The translations under genes and the position numbers were made by a program. A stretch of DNA of 64,000 nucleotides, from assembly GCA_013397935.1 (NCBI GenBank), contig VZRN01000631.1, forward strand, positions 3,065,857-3,129,856, written 5' to 3'. The notes beneath the pieces are model-generated. The model was not told the origin of the DNA. It was given only the letters and a program-made list of their open reading frames with translations, and made no database searches. Shown here piece by piece: positions 1 through 10,285 of the stretch (position 1 is the first letter of the stretch; every line of letters starts with the position of its first letter). Origin of the DNA: Dasyornis broadbenti (lineage: Eukaryota; Chordata; Aves; Passeriformes; Dasyornithidae).

Positions 1-3000
1 TTTTTTTCTTATTTTATTTTTTAATTAGCACAGACTTGTACAAGATGTCTTCTGGGAAGTCATGATTTGCACTTATTGCTGATACTGGGGTTTAGTAGCC
101 AAAAAAAAGTCCCTTGTTTCTTCCCTTCCATCTGATGCTCCATCCCTAAGCCTGCCAGTCCTGTCCCTGTTTGTGTTACAGCAGACAGTCTTCACACCTT
201 CCAGCCTTCCTGTGTAAATTCCAGCATTAATTTAGAACAACATGTTTTTATGTTTTATGACTGTGCCTGTTGCCAGGAAGGCCCTTTGCAATCGAGCTGG
301 TGAATCCTCGTAGGATACATTTCACTGCGGAGGAGATGAAGAGGCTTCAGCAGGTAAATCATCGGCACCTCACGCAACTCGTAAAGCATGTGCTGCCTCT
401 CCAACCCAGCAGCTTTGCTAACTGATTCCTTTTTTTAAATATCACAGGCAATTAATGACTCTTCAGACAAAATACAGGTTCGAGATTTACAGCTTGTCAC
501 CAGGTCAGTGTTTATCGTCGCTGGCGAGGGATTTCAGAGCGACACGTGGGGAGTTGGGAAGTGTTCCTGCTCACAGCCTTGTGTAATTATGCTTATGTTA
601 AGGGAGTAATTAGTTTCTTTTGTTTAGAGAGGCAATTGGTCGTATGAAGGAAGGTGAAGAGGAGAAGACAAAGACCTACAGTGCCTTAATATGGACAGAT
701 AAAGCAATACAAAGAGAAGACATTGCCTTTCTAGATGATATCAAGGTATCAGGAGCTCTCGTTGATCATTGAAATAGTACCTGTCCTGCTGCCCTAGCAA
801 AGAGTTAAATACATGCACCCTGGGCCTATCTTTTGCTCTGGTTTTGGGGTTTTGCTTGGTTTTGGGAGTTTTTTAATCGGAGTTTCTCTTGCTATGGGGA
901 CTTCCATACCACCCTTCCTTCCTTCACCAGTCACTCCAGCTGGACAGGGGGCTGGCTGTTAGCAGAGACAACAAATCCTTGTCTAATGTCTACCTTCCAG
1001 GAGACCAAATCATCAAAATCCATGGGAGAGGAGGAAATCTGGCACCTGCACCCCTTTTTTACCTTAGATAGCGTCTTGTGTAACTGAAAGGGGCAGAGCA
1101 GCTCTTTTGTTCCGCTCTAAAGCGGTTCTCCCACAGCTGCAACAATTTGGAGGTGGAAATGTCTATGACAAGAGTGCAAAGAGGCCTCAGGAAGGCTCAG
1201 CATGTGCAGGAATGAGAACTTTTTCCAGATGTTGGCCTGAAGAAGCAGTGGGTTCAGTTTTTGGTGTGTTGCACCATTTCCTACAGGTCTTGCTCATGAG
1301 CTCATTCTCAAAATGAGGGCTTGAGTCGTTACAGCTCAGGGAGACAACTGTTGGGAAGCTCTTCCTTTAGCTTCCCTTGCTCCTGAGAAGTTGCCTTTCA
1401 AACTGCTGCATCTCCTTTGGGGAAGGGAGTTGGGAATGAACTTTTGAAAAGACTGTTCCGAGATCTAATCTCATTTAAGGTTTTTTTCCCTCACTTTTAT
1501 TTCTAGGGGGTTGGCTGTAGTTTAGACAAAGCATTTTGTGGGTGGGATTTTTTTTTTTTTTCTTGATTGCCCTGAGGCTCTGAGTGAGCTGCTCAATCCT
1601 GGAGTCATTCCAGCAAAGGGCTATGGAGATTTCAAGGTTATTCCTCTGTATTTGTGATTCCATTAGTTTCTGTTCTTGTGAGGCCTCATTTGGCCTCTGA
1701 GAGAGCTGTCCTTTTTCCTTCGATAAACTTGGAAAAAACAGGTCTTGCCTTGAGAATACTCAACTACCAGAACACAAAATAAAAAAGATGAGCCTGGTTA
1801 ACAACACACACAACTCCAACAATCTGCAGCATTTTCACCTTTTCTTCCTCATTTCTTCCCTCTTGTACCAGGAACTAAAGCTGGACCAGAAGACCCCACT
1901 CCGAGTTCTCCACCGGCGGCCTCTGGCTGTGCGGTGCCGGCTCATCCACACCATGAAATCTGAGTACATCGACGAGCACCACTTCCGCCTGCACCTGAAG
2001 ACTCAGGCAGGAACGTATCCTTGGGTGCCCTGACACAAGGCAGGTGCCAAACATCCTCCTGTTTGGAGAGATTGGGATAATGGGAGGTTTTCTGCTCTGG
2101 TCACTGCGGTGTTTTGAAATCCCTGCTCTCCTGCAGTGGTGTTGCTGCATATTTGCTTTTAGGTCATAATTTCATGCTGAGGTTTTCATCCAAAAATGCC
2201 GCCTGTGTGTGTATTTTTGTATTGACCACTGTGATAATTGTAATGTATGTGACAGATATAAAAATGTACTGCTTAAAAATACACTTCAGCTTTTTCTAAT
2301 TTAAGTGAAAGATTTTCACCTCCAAAAATGAGCTTTTTCACAATATTTAATGCACTTCCGTGCAGACTGGAGGTCTCTGCCACTCAAAAGTTACAGTTTG
2401 GTCCTAAAGTCACCACTCATTTTGGAATGAAACAGAAAATAAAGGTCAGCAGTGCAGTCTTTGGCACCAGAGTCAGAAGCCAGGAATTAGGAGCTCTCTT
2501 AAAGATTGGTGTGAGCTTAACAGGACGTTAACTGAGAAATTACTTAGGAGTCTTTTCCTTTTGATCTCTTTCCTGTGAAATACACCTCTCCTTAGCCAGT
2601 ATTCCAGCTACATTAAAGAATTTGTGCATGGAGACTTTGGAAGAACAAAGCCCAACATTGGGTCCCTTCTGAACAGGACTGCTGACATTCTGGAGCTGGA
2701 TGTAGAAGTAAGTTGTTTGCTGTTTGTCTTTCCTGGAAATTACTAAGGGAGTTGCCCTTGTGAGATGCTTTCCATGGAATTGTTTTAAGTGGATCAATAT
2801 TCCTTACCACAGGATACATTTCCTAGTGCTACTCTCCTTTGTAGATGCAGCCCAACAGCGAATGATGCTGCCGAGTAGCAGCAAAAGGAGTTGAGATTCT
2901 TTTGGTATCTGTAAAACACCAACTCTGCTGATTTTGGCTTTTTCCTCCCCTCTGCTTTTCTAGTCTGTTGATGTTGACTGGCCTCCAACCCTGGCTGATT

Positions 3001-3002
3001 AA
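1..3002 (+). CDS. PUS10: PUS10, tRNA pseudouridine synthase 10 (3' part, six exons)
   Basis: Partial gene running in from the left edge. Coding exons are 277-353, 448-503, 628-745, 1872-2014, 2608-2707 and 2964-3002 (TAA at 3000-3002). All are bounded by AG/GT and join in phase to give 176 C-terminal residues of a protein that is about 529 residues in human. The translation starts RPFAIELVNP, contains YIKEFVHGDFGRTKPN and ends SVDVDWPPTLAD, which I recognise as PUS10. PUS10 converts uridine to pseudouridine at positions 54/55 of some tRNAs and also has a role in primary microRNA processing. The window holds the distal part of the catalytic domain; the catalytic aspartate and the N-terminal THUMP-containing domain are encoded by exons to the left. 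REL lies tail-to-tail downstream, as in mammals. Confidence 0.93.
277..353 (+). CDS. PUS10: PUS10 coding exon (sixth from last)
   Basis: Acceptor tgccag before 277 and donor GTAAAT at 354. The exon starts with two bases of a split codon and then reads RPFAIELVNPRRIHFTAEEM to KRLQQ, ending in phase 0. The RPFAIEL block follows the catalytic-Asp region of PUS10 closely, so the missing catalytic residue should be in the exon just left of the window. Confidence 0.9.
448..503 (+). CDS. PUS10: PUS10 coding exon (fifth from last)
   Basis: Acceptor atcacag and donor GTCAGT. It encodes AINDSSDKIQVRDLQLVT plus two bases of an Arg codon that the next exon completes. Confidence 0.9.
628..745 (+). CDS. 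PUS10: PUS10 coding exon (fourth from last)
   Basis: Acceptor ttgtttag and donor GTATCA. It encodes (R)EAIGRMKEGEEEKTKTYSAL through DDIK, a charged segment typical of the PUS10 C-terminal half, ending in phase 0. Confidence 0.9.
1872..2014 (+). CDS. PUS10: PUS10 coding exon (third from last)
   Basis: Acceptor cttgtaccag and donor GTATCC. It encodes ELKLDQKTPLRVLHRRPL through HHFRLHLKTQAG plus two bases of Thr. The PLRVLHRRP block is a conserved catalytic-domain segment of the family. Confidence 0.9.
2608..2707 (+). CDS. PUS10: PUS10 coding exon (penultimate)
   Basis: Acceptor attccag and donor GTAAGT. After completing a Thr codon it encodes YIKEFVHGDFGRTKPNIGSL through ILELDVE. The KEFVHGDFGRT segment is the strongest family signature in the window. 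Confidence 0.92.
2964..3002 (+). CDS. PUS10: PUS10 terminal coding exon with stop
   Basis: Acceptor cttttctag. It encodes SVDVDWPPTLAD followed by TAA at 3000-3002. The C-terminus has the same form as mammalian PUS10. The 3' UTR continues to the right; no close AATAAA was found in the next 1 kb. Confidence 0.9.
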   Translation, partial: SVDVDWPPTLAD

Positions 3003-5477
3003 CTTCTGGAGCTGTGATGAGGAAGCAGCAGCTCCGTGGCAGAAGCTGGTGACCAGACACTGTGCAGTGTTACAGCCTGGGTGCAAAGGGTGTCCCTGGA
3101 ACATTTGGATCATGTTGATCTGCCAGGGGAGACCCCTGGACTCTGATTTACACACTCTGGACCAGGTAGTGTTGGTTCAATCTCTAGCCTTACTTTTATT
3201 GCTTCTGTACATAAAAAGATTTTGGGAAGCCAGTGTCTATAGCCCTCCATCAAGCTGGATTTTATTTTAAACTCTTTTTATATTGGATGCTGCAGCTTTC
3301 CTTGTGTGGATGCAGGTAGCACTGAGTTACCTGAAACCCACTCCCAACTTTTGCTGAGCAGTTTGTGCAGGAAATCCCGAAAGCCAGGGAGACTGCAGCC
3401 AGCAGGACAGTGCCTGAGGCAAGTTTTCCTGAGACAGTGACTGCTTTTTGGTCGGTGTCAGTAGAGATGAGCAAATTTGTCTCTCAACGTACTTTTCAAA
3501 GGGGAAAAAAGGGTTTTCAGAGGAAAACTTTACACTTAAAACCAAGTTTTTCTCATTTAAAAACATCAGGGATGCTTCCTAGAAACAACAGCTGAGGCCT
3601 CATCAGCCCTCTTGAGGAGTAGGAATTCCCCAGTGAGTCACCGTATATAAAAAGATTGGGAACTCCTGGCAGTGGTGCATGATGGGAATCTAAAGAAAAA
3701 CAGGAATACCAAGAATCTCAAAGTGCAGGCAGAAGCAAAAGGTACCACAGGATGTTGCTGTCAAGAGACAGAGACAGATAAAAAGCTGTGATTTAGCAGC
3801 ATAATACATTTTTTCTTGTACCTCACCTTGGGTGGATGCCTGGAAGAGTTGAACACAGCCTAGGAATTTGCCTGGAACAGGGAAGATCTGAGGTTTTCTC
3901 TTGGCTTACTTTAAATGTTTCATACTAAGCACCACCTACATCTTTAGGAAGTCATTTTTTATACCTGTATCATGCTAATCCATTAGGAAGGTGCTTCCCT
4001 GGAGTACAGAAGAGAGTTAAACTATCAACAAGAAATTAGGGTTTGGAATTTCAGAACTGTTTTTAACATTTTGGAAATACAGAGGGTAATATTTGCCAAG
4101 ACAAGCCACCGTCTGGGGACAGGGAGGATGTCTGGGATCTCTTCCCTTGAATTCAGTGGTGCCAGGACCTCCTGCTAGAACAGCTCCATGAGAACTTGAG
4201 CTACAGGCTCTAAAAGTGTTAATAACTACATTTTTAAGGAGCTCCTTTAAGGCTCTGCCTGTGCTAGGCTGTCAAAACTTGCCTGCAACATAAGTAATTC
4301 AGAAGCTCCTGTTTGTCTAACACAAAGATTTGATTCAGACAGCAATATTATTTTTGGTTTTAATATTAGAGCTCTTATGAGCAACAGATTCCATGAGTAG
4401 TTCTCAGATAATAACCTGCAGCTAGGAAGGAAGTGTCATTAATGATGGAAAACTAAAGAAACTGAATTCAGAAAACAAACGGAAGAGAATTTCATATCTG
4501 TGTGATTTCTTAAAACTCTAAAGTGAGTTAAAATATGATTTATAAATTCTGTAAGCTGCAAGGGGAAAAAAATGTAAACAAGACTGTGCACTCTGGACAC
4601 AACAGGCATGGGAAGAGCTGTTCCAAGGGGAAATGGAGCCAACAGGGGGAAAGGGAAAGGGCTGCTGCCATAGTGCCAAGGACACACGCAGCACTTCCCT
4701 CTGCAGCTCCTGCTGCACATGGGGATCCCAGGCAGAATCCAAGATAAACAAGGCCATAAAGATGACCCTCAATGTGCTGAGTCTGAGCTCTTCTCTGGGC
4801 AAGGCAGAGAGCTCCTCCCAAAATTCCCAAGCTGTTTATTTTTACGGTAAATCTGAAGTATCCAAATAGAGCGGGGGTGGAAGCTGATATGCAAATAGCC
4901 CTGAGCTCTTGAGGCAGTTCCTGGGCACTCATCATGTGCAAATATGAAACTGAGAGATGTAATGTGGGGGTTTGAAGTTTGTTTCCAGTCCAGTTTCTGA
5001 ACTGTCATATACTGAATATTGGAGCAATAATATTCACGTTGTACTTGGGCCTTCACCTTATTTTTAGGGGTATTTTTGTGAGTCCTCAAATTGGGTGTTT
5101 TGTGAGAGCGAGATTTCATCTTCTATTTTTCCAGCTGGATATCTTTAATGCCCCCCTACATTTTGGTTTTGCATCAGCGCAGCTGGGCCTGGAGAAAGCT
5201 GTACCAGCAGCACAGCTCAGCCAAAAGCATCTGTGCCCTTGTCCCCTCCGCTTAAGAACTCAACAGCTCTGCCACAGAACCTGCTGAGGCAGATGAGCCC
5301 TCACATGCCTTGAGGTTTTATAGTGGCCAGCAGCAAGAGGGAGCAGAAAATACACTAAAAAAACCCAGGATAAGCAACCAATAACCTACCTTCTCCCTTT
5401 TCCCTGCCTTTCCCATGGTGAGATGTCACGAAGCTGAGGAGGTTGCAGAAGATGAGCACTTGGTATAACCAGTTTTT

Positions 5478-5483
5478 TTTAAT
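5478..5483 (-). terminator. REL: Candidate REL poly(A) signal (ATTAAA)
   Basis: On the - strand this reads ATTAAA, about 1.6 kb downstream of the REL stop, in AT-rich DNA that resembles a 3' UTR end. Another ATTAAA on the same strand lies near 5528-5533. An AATAAA on the - strand is also present at 4835-4840, so the choice is uncertain. Confidence 0.25.
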
Positions 5484-5639
5484 TACCAAACCAACTCGTT
5501 TACAAAGGAAAACAGAACTTTGAAAATATTTAATTATACAGTAAAAACAAATTGTACTATAAAGAGCTTTCTATGAAGTGAGTAAAATGTTTACATTTAA
5601 TATACTTAAAACTGAGAACTTCAAAAAAAAAAAGAACTG

Positions 5640-5645
5640 AATAAA
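5640..5645 (+). terminator. PUS10: Candidate PUS10 poly(A) signal (AATAAA)
   Basis: A canonical AATAAA follows an A-rich run, 2.6 kb downstream of the PUS10 stop. If used, the PUS10 transcript would overlap the end of the REL transcript. Non-canonical hexamers closer to the stop (for example CATAAA near 3208) could be used instead. Confidence 0.22.
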
Positions 5646-6293
5646 CAACACATTTCAAACTTTCTGTGTATTTCTTTGGTCTTTCTATTGCTTAAGAGTG
5701 TGGACAACTCTACATCTCAAGTGGCTAGTTTTAGTTTGGGGGTGGGTTTTGGACTTTTGTTGCTTTCTTTATTGCTGCTTTCATGGTGCAGCTTTATGTC
5801 TCCAAACAGTAACAACTGAGACCTTTAAGCCTTATCTGCCCTGCAGCACAGCTGTGTCCCTTCAGAAATACACAGGCATTTCTCTGTGTTGCTTCTTAAA
5901 AAATAACAGTATTATAAAGTAGCCAAGGCCAGAGCGTCTTACCCAGCCGGTTACCTCCAGCTGGTGTCAGGAACAGCTCCAGCTCAGGCTAAGAGCACAG
6001 ACTGGGAATCAAGTGGGAGGGAAGAAGTTCTGGTTCCTGATACAGAGGATAGAGTGTTTTTAATTAGTACTGACTGAAATGGCTTTAAAAGTTGTTAATG
6101 GAGATCAGGCTGCACCAAGGCAGCCTCTGGCTTTGCCCTCCTGGGAAGAGGTGGTGCTGGGGAGGCAGGATCTGAGCCTTCTTTAAGCAGTCACTTGCAT
6201 AGCAGGAAACTGCTGGGATACCTGAGGAAAGAGTAAGTGGATACTTCGGCTCCAGAGATTTCTGCCTTTCCAAATCTCACTCATATCACAGCT

Positions 6294-6315
6294 ACACACA
6301 CACACACACACACAC
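6294..6315. repeat. (AC)n microsatellite
   Basis: About 11 uninterrupted AC dinucleotides within the presumed REL 3' UTR or downstream flank. Confidence 0.9.
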
Positions 6316-7098
6316 CTTGCAGAGCAATAACAGCTTCATTCCTAAAGTAACAGGGGCATGGCTTGTAAAATAGTGCACTCTGGATGAAGTGCAGACAAGT
6401 CCTTACTTTCTGTTCCTTCTCTTGTGCAGTGATTTCCTTTACAACAGAGCTGGACTATTTAAAAACTCAAACCTTCCGGTCTTTTTAAATATATCTAACA
6501 ATGACATAGTCATTAAAAAAAATTTATGAGTAAATTTGCCTTCAAAGCAAATGGAGTAGGGTGGCAGCGTGGAAAATCAATACATGTTCTCATTTTAGGA
6601 GAAGAATATCTATAGAAAGGGGGTTAGACGCCTAGACCTTTCAAGTAAATTGTACAGAACTTTGATGTCATTAGATGAGACTGAACTAGAGTGCTCATAA
6701 GCAGGAAATTTTTCCTAATTTTCGTCCTATCAAAATTTAAGTTCTATAGCAAAAATGGCTCTTTTGAAACAACTTTAACCCTGTGAAGTATTTCAAATTG
6801 TAACCCTTCTGAAGATGCCAGCTTTTACGGTCCCCAAAGGCAAGGACGCTTGAAGAGTTAACAGTTTCCATTTCCAACAGCACAAAAATACATCTATAAG
6901 GTACTTTTAAAGTACCCCAAACCCTACTCCCACCTCCCTCTTGATGGGCACCACTATGGGCTGCAATAAATAACCTTTTAAGTTATATCATGAAACTTGC
7001 ACAGCAACATTCTGAAAGAGAAAGCAGGGACTCCAGAAGGGTAAATTACTCCTCTCCACGCAGCGGCACCCGGGAAGCTCTACGTACCCAGCACTGGC

Positions 7099-7814
7099 TC
7101 ACGGGTTATAGCTCTGTAAAATGTTATCAAAGGCGAAGGAGTGATAGAGCTCATCAGTGTGGACACCATCGGTGTCATAGAACTGGCCATCTGCCAGGCT
7201 GCCCTGGTGGCTGCTGGACAGTCTGGGTTCGCTCAGCACCTCCTGGTCTATGAAGCTGTAAACAGGGTCGGCCAAGCCGGGCTGCGACGTGAAAGCTGCG
7301 GCGCTGCTGCCCAGGGCAGCCCCGGTTGGGGGCAGCTGCAGCTGCTGCCGGTGGCTGCCCGTGCCCAGCACGGCATTGAACTTCTCCAGGTTGATGCTGG
7401 TGCAGTTCATGTCGTCCGTGTCCATGCTGACCATGCTGGTGCTGGTGGTGCCGCCGGGAAGGCTCTGCACGTCCGACACCACCACCGTTCCCAGCCCATT
7501 GGTGCTGCTGTAGTTCTGGTAGAAGCCCGAATCCTTCTCATCGGGCCAGGTCAGGGCGCTGTCGTGGAAGGCTGGGATGGAGCTGCTGCCCGGGGCGGCT
7601 GGCGGGGGCTCCGTGCAGAAGCTGTTGGGTGGGTGGGTGCCGAGCAGCGCCGGGGACGTGGTGCTGTGCAGCCAGCACGGGGACAGCATGTCATGCTTCC
7701 CCGGCCCCACTGCCGGCGTGTGCGCCAGCTGGGAGCAGCCAGGGTACATCTGACTCGTGTTGGCCAGGGTTCCTAACCCTGGCATCATCAGTGTGGATGA
7801 AAACATGTTTGGTT
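7099..7814 (-). CDS. REL: REL exon 10 (transactivation domain and stop)
   Basis: Acceptor ctccgtag. It encodes residues 332-569, from [17 protein letters not shown] through [18 protein letters not shown] and [18 protein letters not shown] to [14 protein letters not shown] and LQSYNP, then TGA at 7101-7099. It is Ser/Pro/Gly-rich with acidic patches, as in other c-Rel transactivation domains. The exon is more GC-rich than its surroundings, which leaves long shadow frames on the + strand. Confidence 0.95.
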
Positions 7815-10254
7815 CTACGGAGAGAATGCCACTTTTCAGTTTTTTTTCAAATTACAAATGGTAAAAAGCAAAGAAAACACAGCAGAATCTTTGTAAAATT
7901 GTACATGCATTTTCACTGTCTGCTTGCTTCACTGCTCTCCAGGGTGTACCCCAGAGTTCTGGACAGCAGCAAGAGAGCTGCCTACCTCATCCCTATATGG
8001 CCCATACTGAAAAACTGACAGTTTTAAGTTTGTACAGTCAGAAGTATCAGTAGCTTATAGGAAGAAACCCTCAAGAGATTGGAATTTCAAGCAAAGAGGA
8101 GCGATCTGTTTAAACCACTGTCAGACTGCAGGCAAAAACCTACCTTTCTTAATCAGCTTCCCTTCAGGAGTGACAACAGGGAATGAAGCTACTTTGGGCC
8201 TCTCTGTTGTGTTTGTTCCTGCAAAGGAACAAAGCATGAGTCTGCGGCATTTGCTCTTACAGCAAACAGTTCCATCTAAATGTAAGTCCACTCAAACGAG
8301 AAGAAAAAGACAAATATTTTCCTTACCACAGTCCTGGATGAGCTTCTGCCATGCCAACGTTGATCTTTGCCTTTTTGCTTTGTTACCATATGGATCTACA
8401 GAGAAAGGAGTGGAAAGGAAAACGGTTATGTTTCTCTCTGCTAAATGCCTAAAGGAACTTCCTAGTGGCACCAAGCTGTAGTAGGATTTATTTAAAAGCA
8501 AATATTTCAGGCATGGTAGCACTAACAAACCACGCTGGTGTTACCCAACAGTGATTACTGATATTTTCACTGAAAGAGGGAACAAACTGACTGTTTTAAT
8601 TTTTAAAACCCAACACTGCTTTGCAGAAGCAGCATTGTAGATCTTTTAGTAATTAAGCCACTACAGTGAGTCCTGCCTTGATAATGGCTCTTCAGAAGCT
8701 CATTTCATTGGAACCATACCCTTTTCATCTGGCAGGTATCTGAAATCCATGGGTTCACTGACTTCCTGGTCAGAGGGCCTCCGCAGCTGCATCTTCACCG
8801 TGACAGGCTCAGTGATGTCTTTGAGGAACGGCGGCGTCCTGAACACGATTGCGACTTGGCGGTGAACATCGGCTTGGGAGAAGGAACCTTTGGCTTCCCA
8901 GTTGTCCAGGACAAACCTGACTTCTATGTCATCTAGACCACGAGAAACAGAAGATGCTTGTTAAGCTGGAAAACTGAAAACGTGCAGCAGAAAAAAGGGG
9001 AGCAAAGTAAGGAGCCTGACTCAATTCAGATGCAAAGTAAATGGCTCGACTTCAAAGGCTCAAGAGGTGCTGAGATCCCACAAACCTGAAAGCTGTTCCA
9101 CCCAGCTACGAAAGCAAACCACTTTGAGGTGTGTGGTGAAGGGTTTCAGCCCCCCAAGAGAAACATGATCATGGAACGTGTCCATTTGGGACAAAGGGAG
9201 AGAAAACACCTTGTCCAGGTTACCTTTCTGAACTTTGTCACACAGCAAGAATATTTCATCTCCTCCTTTGACGCTTCCACAGTTCTTGTTCACACGACAA
9301 ATTCTCAATTCTGCCGTGTTAGGAGCTCCTGGAAACAAACAGGCAAATTTAATGACCAAGAATTAATGTGAATTTGTCACTATTGGCCAGGAGGTGCTGG
9401 GAGTTAAGGCATGTGAAGGGAAGGCAACAGCTGGAAGAGTGTGACACCCCAAAATCCACACCAAGCAAGTCGCTCCATACAGGAAATTCAGCAGCAGGGC
9501 CTGATATTCCATGATCCTATAGCTTATCTCCAAACACAGGACACCAGCACTGCTGTGCTACTCACTCTCTAACTATTCTAGAGCAGTCTCAAATACTTCC
9601 CCTAGTGACGTGGTTGTGCTTGGCCCTGATGCCCTTCAAGCTGCAGAATTCAAAGCAGTCCTGTGAGTGACTGATTGCCTGGTACAGTCACGCTTCTCTG
9701 GAAAGAGCTGGGCTAGCAGGTCATGAGAACTCCCCTCTCTGAGGATGTGACTGTAGTTCTATTCACAGGGGTACTTGACCATCCAGCCTCTCCTCTGTTT
9801 CCCTCTGCACGTGTCCAAGAACAGCTCTAGAACCATCATTTCATACCGTCACTGAAGGCAGCGGGTATCACCCAAACCCACTCAAATTTTAAACTCCAGA
9901 CTGTGGCTGTACGTGAACAGCCCTCAGGATCGCTGTGGATGGAGGACTGCCTCTCACTGCACGTCACCATGAATTAGCCACCACGGAAGGCTGCGCATTG
10001 CATTCCAAACAATGTCATGGCTATGGGCGACTCCAATGGGATGAAGCCAAGCTCTGCCTGGTGGTGTCTGGCCTCATTCTGGAGCAGCAACTCCAAACAC
10101 ATTTGAAATAAAATATCTGGAATGATCCAGCTGGTGCTGCTTTGACACCCTGAAACGGATCCTCCCATTAGCCACAGCACCACGAGGCTCCACCACCATG
10201 GGCTCCCTGTTCCAGACACAGGGAAGAAATACAAAACCAAAGCTTTAAGTGTCA

Positions 10255-10285
<31 letters not shown>

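Larger units (their letters stand above)
3003..7098. other. Convergent 3' flank of PUS10 and REL
   Basis: These 4.1 kb between the PUS10 stop and the REL stop must contain both 3' UTRs. No conserved coding segment was recognised on either strand. It holds a short AC microsatellite (6294-6315) and several possible polyadenylation hexamers, annotated separately. The stretch 5460-5690 is AT-rich and looks like UTR ends. The boundaries of the two UTRs cannot be fixed from sequence alone. Confidence 0.6.

Noticed and set aside
3622..3631. kappaB-like sites outside the promoter (3622-3631, 39320-39329, 48260-48269)
   Set aside because: The degenerate consensus is expected several times by chance in 64 kb on two strands, and nothing about these positions adds support.
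4439..4941. Overlapping open frames (93-133 codons) between PUS10 and REL
   Set aside because: They fall in the convergent 3' flank, show no family similarity, and several frames are open at once.
7141..7776. A 211-codon + strand frame opposite REL exon 10
   Set aside because: Antisense shadow of the GC-rich transactivation exon; the - strand encodes clear c-Rel sequence.
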